Of a DNA stretch of 64,000 nt, positions 23,216-32,129 are shown one piece after another (positions within the stretch are counted from its first letter, which is position 1; the number at the start of each line of letters is the position of its first letter). Under the pieces are notes generated by a model. The model had not been told where the DNA came from. It was given only the letters and a program-made list of their open reading frames with translations, and ran no database searches. The DNA comes from Pseudomonas sp. Seg1. Lineage in GTDB: Bacteria; Pseudomonadota; Gammaproteobacteria; Pseudomonadales; Pseudomonadaceae. The position numbers and the translations under genes are program-made. The DNA lies in the NCBI RefSeq assembly GCF_018326005.1, contig NZ_AP021903.1, forward strand, positions 5,073,001-5,137,000, in the 5' to 3' direction.

Positions 23216-23593
23216 ATGTCCTTGATCAACGAATATCGCGCCACCGAAGAAGCTATCAAAGAGCTGCAAGCCCGTTTGAAGAACCTGTCGCAAGACGACA
23301 AACTGCAAACCGAGCTGGAATTCGAAGGCAAACTGCGCACCCTGATGGGCGAATACTCCAAGTCCCTGCGTGACATCATCGCGCTGCTGGACCCGGAATC
23401 GAAAACCAAAGCTCCACGCGGCGGTGTAGCAAAAACTACCGGCACCAAGCGTGCTCGCAAAGTTAAACAATACAAAAACCCGCACAACGGCGAAGTCATC
23501 GAAACCAAAGGTGGCAACCACAAGACTCTGAAAGAGTGGAAAGCCAAGTGGGGCGGTGACGTGGTTGAAGGCTGGGCTACCCTGCTGGGCTAA
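23216..23593 (+). CDS. mvaT: H-NS-like xenogeneic silencer MvaT
   Basis: A 125-residue MvaT. The N-terminal oligomerising coiled coil is SLINEYRATEEAIKELQARLKNLSQDDKLQTELEFEGKLR. The C-terminal DNA-binding region ARKVKQYKNPHNGEVIETKGGNHKTLKEWKAKWG carries the RKVKQYKNP and GGNHKTL blocks of MvaT/MvaU, which read AT-rich minor grooves. It is functionally equivalent to H-NS and silences horizontally acquired AT-rich DNA; whether it targets the Tc island here is inference. It has a strong terminator. Confidence 0.97.
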   Translation: MSLINEYRATEEAIKELQARLKNLSQDDKLQTELEFEGKLRTLMGEYSKSLRDIIALLDPESKTKAPRGGVAKTTGTKRARKVKQYKNPHNGEVIETKGGNHKTLKEWKAKWGGDVVEGWATLLG

Positions 23594-23630
23594 GCCGTAA
23601 CGTCTTCGCAGAGCAATCCGCGAAAAAAGA

Positions 23631-23657
23631 AACGCCAGCGAATGCTGGCGTTTTTTT
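23631..23657 (+). terminator. Rho-independent terminator of mvaT
   Basis: A perfect stem AACGCCAGC / GCTGGCGTT with GAAT loop is followed by a run of T. It lies 38 bp after the mvaT stop; sbcB converges on it. Confidence 0.92.
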
Positions 23658-23689
23658 ATGCCTGGGATTTAGTCCCGGCATGTTCGATT

Positions 23690-25120
23690 TCAAAGATTCA
23701 AACGTTTGCGTAATGCCTGGACATAATTCTGCCATTCATTAAGCACGGTTTTCTGCATCGGTGTCGCACTAAGCGCCCATTGCTCTGCGGCTTCTGTAAA
23801 AGATTGCAAGGTATTCGGTGCGCCCCATTCAGGCGCGGATAAACGCTGCTGACAAAATATTCGCCAGCGTTCCTGCTCTTCAAAACTCAACGTATCGGCA
23901 AAGTTACGCGCTCGATATCGAAAGAGTAATTCAGGCAAACGTTCGTCATCGAAAGGCCATTGCTCTTGCGCCAATTGCGCAGGATCGGCGTTTCTCACTT
24001 GCTCACATAGACGCCGGTCGCGGTCACCGATAAATCCGTCGTACAACTGTTGCTCCGGATCCTCGCTCGGGGTGAAATCTTCGCTGGCATAAATGGCCGC
24101 AACTTTATCTTTCCAAACTTGTTGTGCGTCAGTTAGTCGCAGTGTTCGCTCCTGATAAAGCGCCATGTCCAGCCCCAGTCTCTGCTGATCCGGTGCACGC
24201 AATACCGACAATGGCGCCACCACCGGACAGCGGTTGATATGAATCAGCTTGAGCGGCACTGGCAACTCACCTTCGAGCAAGTCGTCGCGGCGGGTGTAGA
24301 GGCGCTGGCGCAGCGTTTGTGCATCCAGATCAAGCAGGCCCTGCGGATCGAGGTGCAGGTCGCAGACAATCAAGGCGTTACGGTTTTTCGGGTGCCAGGC
24401 CAATGGCAACACCACCCCGACATAACTGCGTGCCGCCGAAAAGCGCCCGGAAATATGCACCAGCGGTTGCAACAGGCGAATCTGGTCCATGACCCTTTGC
24501 TTGCTGCGCAACTGGAACAGCCAGTCATACAGCTTTGGCTGCTTCTCACGGATCAACCGCGCCAGTGCAATGGTCGCACGCACATCCGACAACGCTTCGT
24601 GAGCATGCCCGTGATCGATGTTGTTGGCGGCGGTCAGGCGTTCGAGCTTGAGCGTTACCCGCCCTTCGTCATCGGTCGGCCAGACCAGACCGTCCGGGCG
24701 CAATGCATAGGCGGCACGCACCACGTCGATCAGATCCCAGCGACTGTTACCGCCCTGCCATTCGCGGGCATACGGGTCGAAGAAGTTGCGATACAAGCTG
24801 TAACGCGTCATCTCGTCATCGAAACGCAAGGTGTTGTAACCCGCACCGCAAGTGCCGGGCGCGGCCAGTTGCGCGTGGACGCGGGTCATGAAATCGGCTT
24901 CGCTCAAGCCCTTTTCAGCGAGCTGGCCCGGCGTGATACCGGTAATGGCGCAAGCGGCTGGATGCGGCAGGATGTCTTCGCTGGGCTGGCAATAGAGATT
25001 GACCGGCTCATCGATTTCGTTGAGGTCGTGGTCGGTGCGAATCCCTGCAACCTGCAGCGGGCGGTCGCTGCGGGGATTGATGCCAGTGGTTTCGTAGTCG
25101 TACCAGAAGATGGAAGTCAC
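23690..25120 (-). CDS. sbcB: Exodeoxyribonuclease I SbcB
   Basis: A 476-residue ExoI. The DEDDh nuclease motifs are visible: FWYDYETTGINPRSDRPLQVA (Exo I), the GYNTLRFDDEMTRY block (Exo II) and HGHAHEALSDVRATIALA (Exo III, with catalytic His and Asp). The C-terminal ExoI domain follows (LPELLFRYRARNFADTLSFEEQERW). It degrades single-stranded DNA 3' to 5' in recombination and mismatch repair. Length and motifs match; it converges with mvaT. Confidence 0.95.
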   Translation of the reverse strand: MTSIFWYDYETTGINPRSDRPLQVAGIRTDHDLNEIDEPVNLYCQPSEDILPHPAACAITGITPGQLAEKGLSEADFMTRVHAQLAAPGTCGAGYNTLRFDDEMTRYSLYRNFFDPYAREWQGGNSRWDLIDVVRAAYALRPDGLVWPTDDEGRVTLKLERLTAANNIDHGHAHEALSDVRATIALARLIREKQPKLYDWLFQLRSKQRVMDQIRLLQPLVHISGRFSAARSYVGVVLPLAWHPKNRNALIVCDLHLDPQGLLDLDAQTLRQRLYTRRDDLLEGELPVPLKLIHINRCPVVAPLSVLRAPDQQRLGLDMALYQERTLRLTDAQQVWKDKVAAIYASEDFTPSEDPEQQLYDGFIGDRDRRLCEQVRNADPAQLAQEQWPFDDERLPELLFRYRARNFADTLSFEEQERWRIFCQQRLSAPEWGAPNTLQSFTEAAEQWALSATPMQKTVLNEWQNYVQALRKRLNL

Positions 25121-25301
25121 GGGCGGTTCCTGAACTGAAGATCGGCGAAGTCTAGGCGTTCAACCGCAGTCGCGGCCAGCCTCGCGTCATTCAAACACCT
25201 GGCGCCACATGCTGTGCAATACATAGTTATGTCGTTTTCCCCCGAGAGGCTGCTAGCATCGACCCCACTTGCACCCCGAACAGGCGAACATCAGGTAGCC
25301 C

Positions 25302-26024
25302 ATGCTCGAGCCCACAGCGCCAAGGAAAGCACCGCTGGCCCCGCCGCTGGATACGCGGCATCAGGTCGAAACGCCGGAAGGCATCGACTTGCCGTTGCGC
25401 CCGGCCGGGCTGATGGTACGAGCCGTGGCCTTCACGATCGATCTGGGTCTGCGCGGCCTGATCATGGGTGCGCTGTTCATTGTGCTGGCGTTCCTCGGCA
25501 AGCTCGGCATGGGCCTCGGCTCGTTACTGCTGTTTGCGATCAGTTGGTGGTACATGGTGCTGTTCGAAGTCCTGCGCCAGGGACGCTCGCCGGGCAAACA
25601 ATGGATGGGCCTGCGCGTGGTGCACGATGACGGCACGCCCATCGGCTGGTCGGCGTCGTTGCTGCGCAACCTGCTGCGCTTTGTCGATCTGCTGCCGTTC
25701 GGCTACTTTCTCGGCGCCATCAGTTGCCTGCAACACCCGACTTTCAAACGGCTGGGCGATATCGCCGCCGGTACGCTGGTGGTCTACAGCGAACAGCCAG
25801 TCAGCCGCCCGCAATTACCCGCCGCGGAACCCCGACGCGCACCGATTGCCCTCACCCTCAGTGAACAACGCGCCCTGCTCGGCTTTGCCGAACGTCAGGC
25901 CGAACTGACGCCGGCACGGGTAAACGAGCTGGCAGCGCTGCTGGCCCAGCCACTGCATATTTCCGCGCCCAAGGCCGTTGCTGAACTCAACGGTATCGCC
26001 CGCGGCCTGCTGGGGCCAACATGA
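25302..26024 (+). CDS. RDD family membrane protein
   Basis: A 240-residue protein with an N-terminal RDD domain. The conserved arginine/aspartate sites appear in PAGLMVRAVAFTIDLGLRG and in LLRNLLRFVDLLPFGYFLGA, with about three membrane helices, plus the GRSPGKQWMGLRVV block typical of the family. The cytosolic tail of about 100 residues is predicted helical. Function is unknown, though some RDD proteins affect ion transport. It is the first gene of a six-gene run with overlaps (ATGA with the next), so strongly coupled. Confidence 0.88.
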   Translation: MLEPTAPRKAPLAPPLDTRHQVETPEGIDLPLRPAGLMVRAVAFTIDLGLRGLIMGALFIVLAFLGKLGMGLGSLLLFAISWWYMVLFEVLRQGRSPGKQWMGLRVVHDDGTPIGWSASLLRNLLRFVDLLPFGYFLGAISCLQHPTFKRLGDIAAGTLVVYSEQPVSRPQLPAAEPRRAPIALTLSEQRALLGFAERQAELTPARVNELAALLAQPLHISAPKAVAELNGIARGLLGPT

Positions 26025-26998
26025 AGCAAAGCCTTTTCGAAAATCGTCACAAGGCCGAATGGGAGCGTTTTGCACTGGCCCTTGAACGCCTCGAACGGGG
26101 CAAGGAAACCTCGCAAGTGGCCGGTTTCCCCAAAGCCTATCGACGCCTCTGCCAGCATCTGGCACTGGCGCAGGAGCGCGGCTACAGCAGTTTCCTCATC
26201 GATTCCCTGCAACAGCAGGTCTTGCGCGGCCATCAGCAGCTTTACCGGCATCGCAGTCGATTGGGCGCCAACCTGCTCAGCTTCATCCTCGCCGACTTCC
26301 CGCGACTGGTGCGCGCCGAATGGCCTTTTGTGCTGGTGGCGTGCCTGCTGTTTTTCGGCAGCCTGATTGGCGTCGGTGTGCTGGTGTATGTGTTTCCCGA
26401 GCTGGTCTACAACCTGATCCCTGCCGATCAGGTGCGTGAAATGCAAGGCATGTACGACCCGGTGGCCGGCCACCTCGGGCGCCCCGCCGATCGCGCCGCC
26501 AGTGAAGACTGGGTGATGTTCGGTTACTACGTGATGCACAACATCGGCATTGCCTTCCAGACCTTTGCCAGCGGTTTGCTGATGGGCGTGGGCAGTGCGT
26601 TTTTCCTGTTCTATAACGGTCTGGTCATCGGTGCGGTGGCCGGGCACCTGACAGAAATCGGCTTCGGTCAGACCTTCTGGTCATTCGTGATTGCCCACGG
26701 CGCCTTCGAACTGACGGCCATTGCGCTGGCCGGCGCGGCAGGCCTGGAACTGGGCTGGGCATTGATCGCGCCGGGACGCCTGAACCGCGCCGAAGCCTTG
26801 AAACGCGCCGCGCGCAAAAGCGTACTGCTGATTTGCGGGGTCATGCTGTTCCTGTTGATCGCCGCGTTTATCGAAGCTTATTGGTCATCGAAAACCAGCG
26901 TCGCCCCACTCACCAAATACCTGGTCGGCGCCACGCTGTGGGCGTTGGTGGCGAGCTATTTTCTGTTCGCCGGGAGGTCCCGTCATGCGCCTGAGTGA
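26021..26998 (+). CDS. SpoIIM-type membrane protein
   Basis: A 325-residue protein of the stage II sporulation M/UPF0259-like family. A cytoplasmic helical N-terminus (about 1-95) precedes five or so membrane helices. GYYVMHNIGIAFQTFASGLLMGVGSAFFLFYNGLVIGAVAGHL and FVIAHGAFELTAIALAGAAGLELG are the family signatures. The name comes from sporulation, which this organism lacks. In the MoxR-linked operon it may form an envelope complex with its neighbours; that is inference. It overlaps both neighbours. Confidence 0.87.
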   Translation: MKQSLFENRHKAEWERFALALERLERGKETSQVAGFPKAYRRLCQHLALAQERGYSSFLIDSLQQQVLRGHQQLYRHRSRLGANLLSFILADFPRLVRAEWPFVLVACLLFFGSLIGVGVLVYVFPELVYNLIPADQVREMQGMYDPVAGHLGRPADRAASEDWVMFGYYVMHNIGIAFQTFASGLLMGVGSAFFLFYNGLVIGAVAGHLTEIGFGQTFWSFVIAHGAFELTAIALAGAAGLELGWALIAPGRLNRAEALKRAARKSVLLICGVMLFLLIAAFIEAYWSSKTSVAPLTKYLVGATLWALVASYFLFAGRSRHAPE

Positions 26999-28532
26999 CG
27001 CAACGGTGGTGATCCGTCCGCGCACCGCCTGGGAAGCCATGGATCTGGGCGTGCTCATGAGCCAGCAACACCGGCGCTTGTTGATGACCAGTTGGGCGAT
27101 CGTCACCCTGCCGCTGTTCGTCTTGCTCAGCCTGTTGTTCTGGGATTCGCCGTCACTGGCGTTGTTTATCTTCTGGTGGCTGAAACCGGCGTACGAACGC
27201 CTGCCGCTGTACATCCTGTCCAAAGCCCTGTTCGGTGAAACGCCGACACTCAGGCAAGCCCTGCGCGAGTGGCCACGCCTGCTCAAACCGCAACTGCTGG
27301 CCAGCCTGACCTGGCGCCGGCTGAGTCTGAGCCGCAGTTTCCTGATGCCTGTGGTGCAACTTGAAGGCCTGGATGGCAGTGCACGGCAACAGCGACTGCA
27401 CGTGCTGTTGCAACGCAATGCCGGCGCCGCGCAATGGCTGACCATCATTGGCATGCACCTGGAAACGGCGTTGTGGATCGGCATGATGGTGCTGTTCTAC
27501 CTGCTGTTGCCGCAACAGATCGAAACGGACTGGGACTGGCAATCGTTGATCCTCGCGGCAGACCAGGACTGGCGTTGGCTGGAACACCTGACTAACGCGT
27601 TCTATGCGCTGGTGCTGGTGGTGTGGGAACCGATTTACGTGGCCTGTGGTTTCAGCCTCTATCTGAACCGGCGCACGCAACTGGAGGCGTGGGACATCGA
27701 ACTGGTGTTCCGCCGTTTGCGGCAACGGCTGAACAGCAGCGTACTCGGCGTGCTGCTGGCGGTGTGCCTGCTGCTGCCGAACGTGCCCTCGGTGTGGGCC
27801 GCTGAAGCTGACAGCAGCCCGGATACGCCGCGCTTGTTGAATCAGCCGCTGACCAGCCAGGCCTCGCACGACAGTATCAAGGCTTTGCTCGAACAACCGC
27901 CGTTCAAAAACAAGGAGTCCGTCACTCGCTATCGCTTTGGCGAAGATCCGGCAACTCCGGCCAAATCCGACAAGGAGGGTGAAGCGCCGCAATGGCTGAA
28001 AACCCTGCTCGGCTGGCTCGAAGGCCGACAATTCAATACCTTGGCCACCGTCATCGAAGTGGTGCTGTGGGGCGCAGTGATTGCCGCCGTCGGCTGGTTG
28101 ATCTGGCGCTATCGCGAGTTTCTGCAAGCGTTCGTCAGCCGCCGTCCGGCGCTGCCTGCGCGAGCGAAAAGACCAGTGCCGCAACAGGCCTTTGGTCTCG
28201 ACCTTAACCGCGAAACCCTGCCCGAGGACATCGCCGCCCACGCCGAACAACTCTGGCAGAGTCAGCCACGCGCCGCGCTGAGCCTGCTCTATCGAGGCCT
28301 GCTCAGCCATTTGCTCCACGACTTCGATCTGACGCTCAAGGACGCCGACACGGAAAACCAGATACTGGCGCGGGTCGAACAACTTCAACGACCGGAACTG
28401 CTCGCCTTCAGCCGCATCCTGACCACTCACTGGCAGAACATGGCCTATGGACATCGCGTACCGGCGGCGCATCTGCAACAGGAACTGTGCGATGGCTGGC
28501 GCGCCCTGTTCGGTCACGGAGTCTCGCGTTGA
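26985..28532 (+). CDS. DUF4129 domain membrane protein
   Basis: A 515-residue protein with several N-terminal membrane helices (to about residue 290), a soluble region, one more helix near 360-385 (VIEVVLWGAVIAAVGWLIW), and a C-terminal DUF4129 domain (AAHAEQLWQSQPRAALSLLYRGLLSHL, about 420-515). DUF4129 occurs in MoxR/DUF58 clusters and in bacterial transglutaminase-like systems. The start at 26985 lies 14 bp inside the previous gene and has a GGGAGG ribosome site. Confidence 0.85.
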   Translation: MRLSDATVVIRPRTAWEAMDLGVLMSQQHRRLLMTSWAIVTLPLFVLLSLLFWDSPSLALFIFWWLKPAYERLPLYILSKALFGETPTLRQALREWPRLLKPQLLASLTWRRLSLSRSFLMPVVQLEGLDGSARQQRLHVLLQRNAGAAQWLTIIGMHLETALWIGMMVLFYLLLPQQIETDWDWQSLILAADQDWRWLEHLTNAFYALVLVVWEPIYVACGFSLYLNRRTQLEAWDIELVFRRLRQRLNSSVLGVLLAVCLLLPNVPSVWAAEADSSPDTPRLLNQPLTSQASHDSIKALLEQPPFKNKESVTRYRFGEDPATPAKSDKEGEAPQWLKTLLGWLEGRQFNTLATVIEVVLWGAVIAAVGWLIWRYREFLQAFVSRRPALPARAKRPVPQQAFGLDLNRETLPEDIAAHAEQLWQSQPRAALSLLYRGLLSHLLHDFDLTLKDADTENQILARVEQLQRPELLAFSRILTTHWQNMAYGHRVPAAHLQQELCDGWRALFGHGVSR

Positions 28533-29692
28533 ATCGGCGCAGCCTGTGGTGGCTCGGCGGATTGCTCTTCGCGCTGCTGGCGGCGTTGAGCGTGTATCTG
28601 TTCATGGCCGCCAAGCCTTATCAGGAAGAAGTCGATCACGGCCCCTCACCCGCCGCGCAGGCCAATCCCTACCTGGCGGCAGAAATGTTTCTGCGTGAGC
28701 GCGGCATCCATGTCGACCATGCCGAAAGCCTCGCGGTGCTGCCGGATATCGATCCGCGCGGGCACACACTGTTGCTGTTCAACGACCGATCGCGGATGCC
28801 ACCGCGTCAGGTCGATCAAGTGTTGAACTGGACCCGCGCCGGTGGGCGGCTGGTGTTCGTCGCCGAAGCACTGTGGGACCCGCAGACCAGACAAAGCAAC
28901 GATCTGCTGCTTGATCGAGTGCAACTGCATCAGGCCCTGACCAAGGATTTGAAGGACCCGCCCGAAGGCCTGCCCCATGAACCGTATCCCGCCCTGACCA
29001 AACTGTACCTGGAAGACGAAGACGCGCCGGCCTACGCCGGCTTCGATACCGACTTTCATCTCGACGACCCGAAGAATCTTGCGCATGCCTGGGCCAACAG
29101 CGCCAAGGCCACGCACATGATGCAACTGCCCTACAGCCTCGGTTCGATCACCGTGGTCACCGATGCCGAGCTGTGGAAAACCACGGCGATTGCCCAGTAC
29201 GACAACGCCTGGCTGCTCTGGTATCTAAGCGCCGACACCGACGTCACGCTGATCTACAACATCGAGCACGATAGCCTGCTGACGCTGCTCTGGCGCTACT
29301 TCCCGCAAGCCATCGTCGCCCTGCTCGCGTTAATCGGCCTGTGGTTGTGGCAGGCCAGTGTGCGCCATGGCCCACTTCAGGCGCCCGCGCCGAGTGGTCG
29401 TCGCCAGTTGCAGGAGCACCTGCGCGCCAGTGCCGATTTCATGCTGCGCCACAACGGTCAGCAGTCGCTGTTGCAGGCCCTGCAACAGGACGTGTTGCGC
29501 CGCGCCCGACGCCGGCACCCCGGCTTCGAAGAATTGAACGTTGCCGAACAATGGCTGGCGTTGTCGCGCCTGACCCGGCAACCGACCCGTGCCATCAGCC
29601 AGGCCTTGAGCCCGGTGCCGAAGCGGCGGATGTCCAGTGCCGATTTCTGCCGCCAGGTCGCCCACCTGCAAACCTTGAGGAACACGCTATGA
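28529..29692 (+). CDS. DUF4350 domain membrane protein
   Basis: A 387-residue protein with one N-terminal anchor (SLWWLGGLLFALLAALSVYLFMA). An extracytoplasmic alpha/beta domain (HTLLLFNDRSRMPPRQVDQVLNWTRAGGRLVFVAE) resembles DUF4350/GldG-like folds. A second membrane helix near 265-285 and a cytoplasmic helical tail follow. I chose TTG 28529, which overlaps the previous stop as TTGA and has GGAG 9 bp upstream. The frame is open to 28487, but that part overlaps the DUF4129 coding end. Confidence 0.82.
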   Translation: MNRRSLWWLGGLLFALLAALSVYLFMAAKPYQEEVDHGPSPAAQANPYLAAEMFLRERGIHVDHAESLAVLPDIDPRGHTLLLFNDRSRMPPRQVDQVLNWTRAGGRLVFVAEALWDPQTRQSNDLLLDRVQLHQALTKDLKDPPEGLPHEPYPALTKLYLEDEDAPAYAGFDTDFHLDDPKNLAHAWANSAKATHMMQLPYSLGSITVVTDAELWKTTAIAQYDNAWLLWYLSADTDVTLIYNIEHDSLLTLLWRYFPQAIVALLALIGLWLWQASVRHGPLQAPAPSGRRQLQEHLRASADFMLRHNGQQSLLQALQQDVLRRARRRHPGFEELNVAEQWLALSRLTRQPTRAISQALSPVPKRRMSSADFCRQVAHLQTLRNTL

Positions 29693-30690
29693 CCGAACAG
29701 ATCGAGCCCGGCAGCGCCAGCCACGCCGCCCAGCAGCGCCAGCGTGCCAGTCAACTGGCGCAGGCCGTGCGCAATGAATTACACAAGGCTGTGATCGGCC
29801 AGGACGCGGTCATCGACGACGTGCTGACCGCACTGATCGCCGGTGGCCATGTGTTGCTGGAGGGTGTTCCGGGACTGGGCAAAACCCTGCTGGTGCGTGC
29901 CTTGGCGCGCTGCTTCGGCGGCGAGTTCGCACGTATTCAGTTCACCCCGGACCTGATGCCCAGCGACGTCACCGGCCACGCCGTGTACGACCTGCACACC
30001 GAGCAGTTCAAGCTGCGCAAAGGGCCGCTGTTTACCAACCTGCTGCTGGCCGACGAAATCAACCGCGCCCCGGCAAAAACCCAGGCCGCGTTGCTCGAAG
30101 CGATGCAGGAACGTCAGGTCACGCTGGAAGGCCGCGCCTTGCCGATTGCGCAGCCGTTCATGGTCCTCGCCACGCAGAACCCGATCGAGCAGGAAGGCAC
30201 GTATCCACTGCCGGAAGCCGAACTCGATCGCTTCATGCTCAAGGTGCGCATGGATTATCCCGATGCCGATCAGGAGCTGAACATGGTGCGCCAGGTCAGC
30301 CGTTCGACCCGCGCCGACATGCTCGACGTGCAGCCGTTGCGCACCGTGTTGCAAGCCAAGGACGTGCAGGCGTTGCAGCGTATCGCCAGTGATTTGCCGC
30401 TGGACGATCAGGTGCTCGATTACGCCGTGCGCCTGGCGCGCAGCACCCGCACCTGGCCGGGCCTGACCTTGGGCGCCGGGCCTCGGGCCTCGATTGCGCT
30501 GGTGCGCTGCGCCCGCGCCCGGGCCTTGCTGCGCGGCGGTGAATTCGTGATTCCCGATGACATCAAGGGCTGCGCGCTGGCGGTGTTGCGCCATCGTGTG
30601 CGCATTGCGCCGGAACTGGACATTGAGGGCCTGCAAGTCGATCAGGTGCTGCAGCAGTTGCTTGATCAGATTCCGGCGCCGCGTCTATGA
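29689..30690 (+). CDS. MoxR-family AAA+ ATPase
   Basis: A 333-residue AAA+ ATPase. Walker A is EGVPGLGKTLL (about 57-67), Walker B LLADEINRAPAKTQAALLEAMQE, sensor-1 MVLATQNPIEQEGTYPLPEAELDRF, and the arginine-finger/sensor-2 region GPRASIALVRCARA. MoxR proteins act as chaperones that mature or remodel partner complexes and usually pair with DUF58/VWA proteins, as here. ATGA overlap with the DUF4350 gene. Confidence 0.95.
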   Translation: MTEQIEPGSASHAAQQRQRASQLAQAVRNELHKAVIGQDAVIDDVLTALIAGGHVLLEGVPGLGKTLLVRALARCFGGEFARIQFTPDLMPSDVTGHAVYDLHTEQFKLRKGPLFTNLLLADEINRAPAKTQAALLEAMQERQVTLEGRALPIAQPFMVLATQNPIEQEGTYPLPEAELDRFMLKVRMDYPDADQELNMVRQVSRSTRADMLDVQPLRTVLQAKDVQALQRIASDLPLDDQVLDYAVRLARSTRTWPGLTLGAGPRASIALVRCARARALLRGGEFVIPDDIKGCALAVLRHRVRIAPELDIEGLQVDQVLQQLLDQIPAPRL

Positions 30691-30739
30691 ACGCAAAAGA
30701 TCGCTACATTCGGCAGCTCCGGCAGGTGATCGTGTGGCC

Positions 30740-32071
30740 ATGAAACCTTCACGTCTGCTGCTGATCTGGCTGATCATCCTGCTCGGCATCGGCCTTGTGC
30801 TGGGCACCTTGCAGGCATTGGCAATCGATGTCCCGGAGAGCCTGCTGTCAATCAACTGGGGATTGCTGCTGGCCCTGTTGGCGCTGGCGACGCTCGATGC
30901 GTTGCGCCTCAAGCGACTGCCGACGGTGCGGATCAAACGGCAGATGCCCGGCAGCCTCGCGCTTGGCCGCTGGGGTGAGGTGCAGCTAACCGTTGAACAC
31001 GACTTCAGCGCGCCACTGAACCTGCAGATTTTCGACCATGTGCCGGACGGCCTCAGCTTCGAAAACCTGCCACTGAACGTCGAATTGCAGCCCGGCCAGA
31101 TCAGCCTGATCAGCTACCGCGTGCGCCCGCTCAAACGCGGTCACTTCAGCTTCGAACACTGCGAAGTGAACCTGCCGAGCCCGCTGGGTTTATGGTCAGG
31201 TAAACGCGTGCTCAACGTGATCGACAGCACCCGCGTCTACCCGGATTTCGCTCGTCTCTACGGCGGTGAACTGCTGGCGGTGGACAACTGGCTCAGCCAG
31301 CTCGGCGTGCGCCAGCGGCAACGGCGCGGGCAAGGGTTGGAGTTTCATCAGTTGCGCGAATTTCGTGAAGGCGACAGCCTGCGCCAGATCGACTGGAAGG
31401 CCACCGCCCGCCAACGCACGCCGATTGCCCGCGAGTATCAGGACGAGCGCGATCAACAGATCATTTTCCTGCTCGACTGCGGCCGACGCATGCGCAGTCA
31501 GGATGATGAGCTGTCGCACTTCGACCATGCGCTCAATGCCTGCCTGCTGCTCAGCTACGTTGCGCTACGCCAGGGCGATGCCGTTGGACTGAGTACCTTC
31601 GCCAGTGATCAACCGCGCCACCTCGCCCCGGTCAAGGGCAGCGGCCAACTGAACGTGCTGCTCAACGCGGTATACGACCTCGACAGCACCCAGCGCCCCG
31701 CCGATTACCAAGCGGCCATCAACCAGTTACTGGCCCGGCAAAAACGCCGGGCGCTGGTGGTGTTGGTGACCAATTTGCGTGATGAGGACGATGATGAACT
31801 GCTCGGTGCCGTCAAACGTCTGAGCCAGCAACACCGAGTGCTGGTGGCGAGCCTGCGCGAAACAACACTCGACACCTTGCGCCAAGTGCCGGTGCAGACC
31901 TTGCCGGAAGCGCTGGCCTATTGCGGGACAGTCAACTACCTCAATGAACGCACGGAACTGCATGAGCGAATTGTCGCCCACGGTGTTCCGGTGATGGATG
32001 TTCGGCCCGCAGAATTGGGGGCCGAACTGGTGACGCGGTATCTGGCGCTGAAGAAGGGTGGAGGTTTGTGA
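30740..32071 (+). CDS. DUF58 domain-containing protein
   Basis: A 443-residue protein with two N-terminal hydrophobic helices (LLLIWLIILLGIGLVLGTLQALA and the following LLSINWGLLLALLALATL), a beta-rich domain, then DUF58 (LGVRQRQRRGQGLEFHQLREFREGDSLRQIDWKATARQRTPIAREYQDERDQQIIFLLDCGRRM), a vWA-like fold. It commonly partners MoxR. I used the ATG at 30740; a GTG two codons earlier (30734) has better spacing to the AGG at 30724 and could be the true start. Last gene of the six-gene operon. Confidence 0.88.
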   Translation: MKPSRLLLIWLIILLGIGLVLGTLQALAIDVPESLLSINWGLLLALLALATLDALRLKRLPTVRIKRQMPGSLALGRWGEVQLTVEHDFSAPLNLQIFDHVPDGLSFENLPLNVELQPGQISLISYRVRPLKRGHFSFEHCEVNLPSPLGLWSGKRVLNVIDSTRVYPDFARLYGGELLAVDNWLSQLGVRQRQRRGQGLEFHQLREFREGDSLRQIDWKATARQRTPIAREYQDERDQQIIFLLDCGRRMRSQDDELSHFDHALNACLLLSYVALRQGDAVGLSTFASDQPRHLAPVKGSGQLNVLLNAVYDLDSTQRPADYQAAINQLLARQKRRALVVLVTNLRDEDDDELLGAVKRLSQQHRVLVASLRETTLDTLRQVPVQTLPEALAYCGTVNYLNERTELHERIVAHGVPVMDVRPAELGAELVTRYLALKKGGGL

Positions 32072-32074
32072 CTG

Positions 32075-32103
32075 ACAAAAAACGCCTCGTTCAAGGAGGC
32101 GTT
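32075..32103 (-). terminator. Terminator of the toxin-island operon
   Basis: The stem AACGCCTC (32081) / GAGGCGTT (32096) has six A residues on its left, a T-tail for minus-strand transcription. It lies 27 bp past the stop of the last island gene and just beyond the DUF58 stop on the other strand. Confidence 0.8.
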
Positions 32104-32129
32104 ATCGATAAACCAGAGCCAAACGATGG

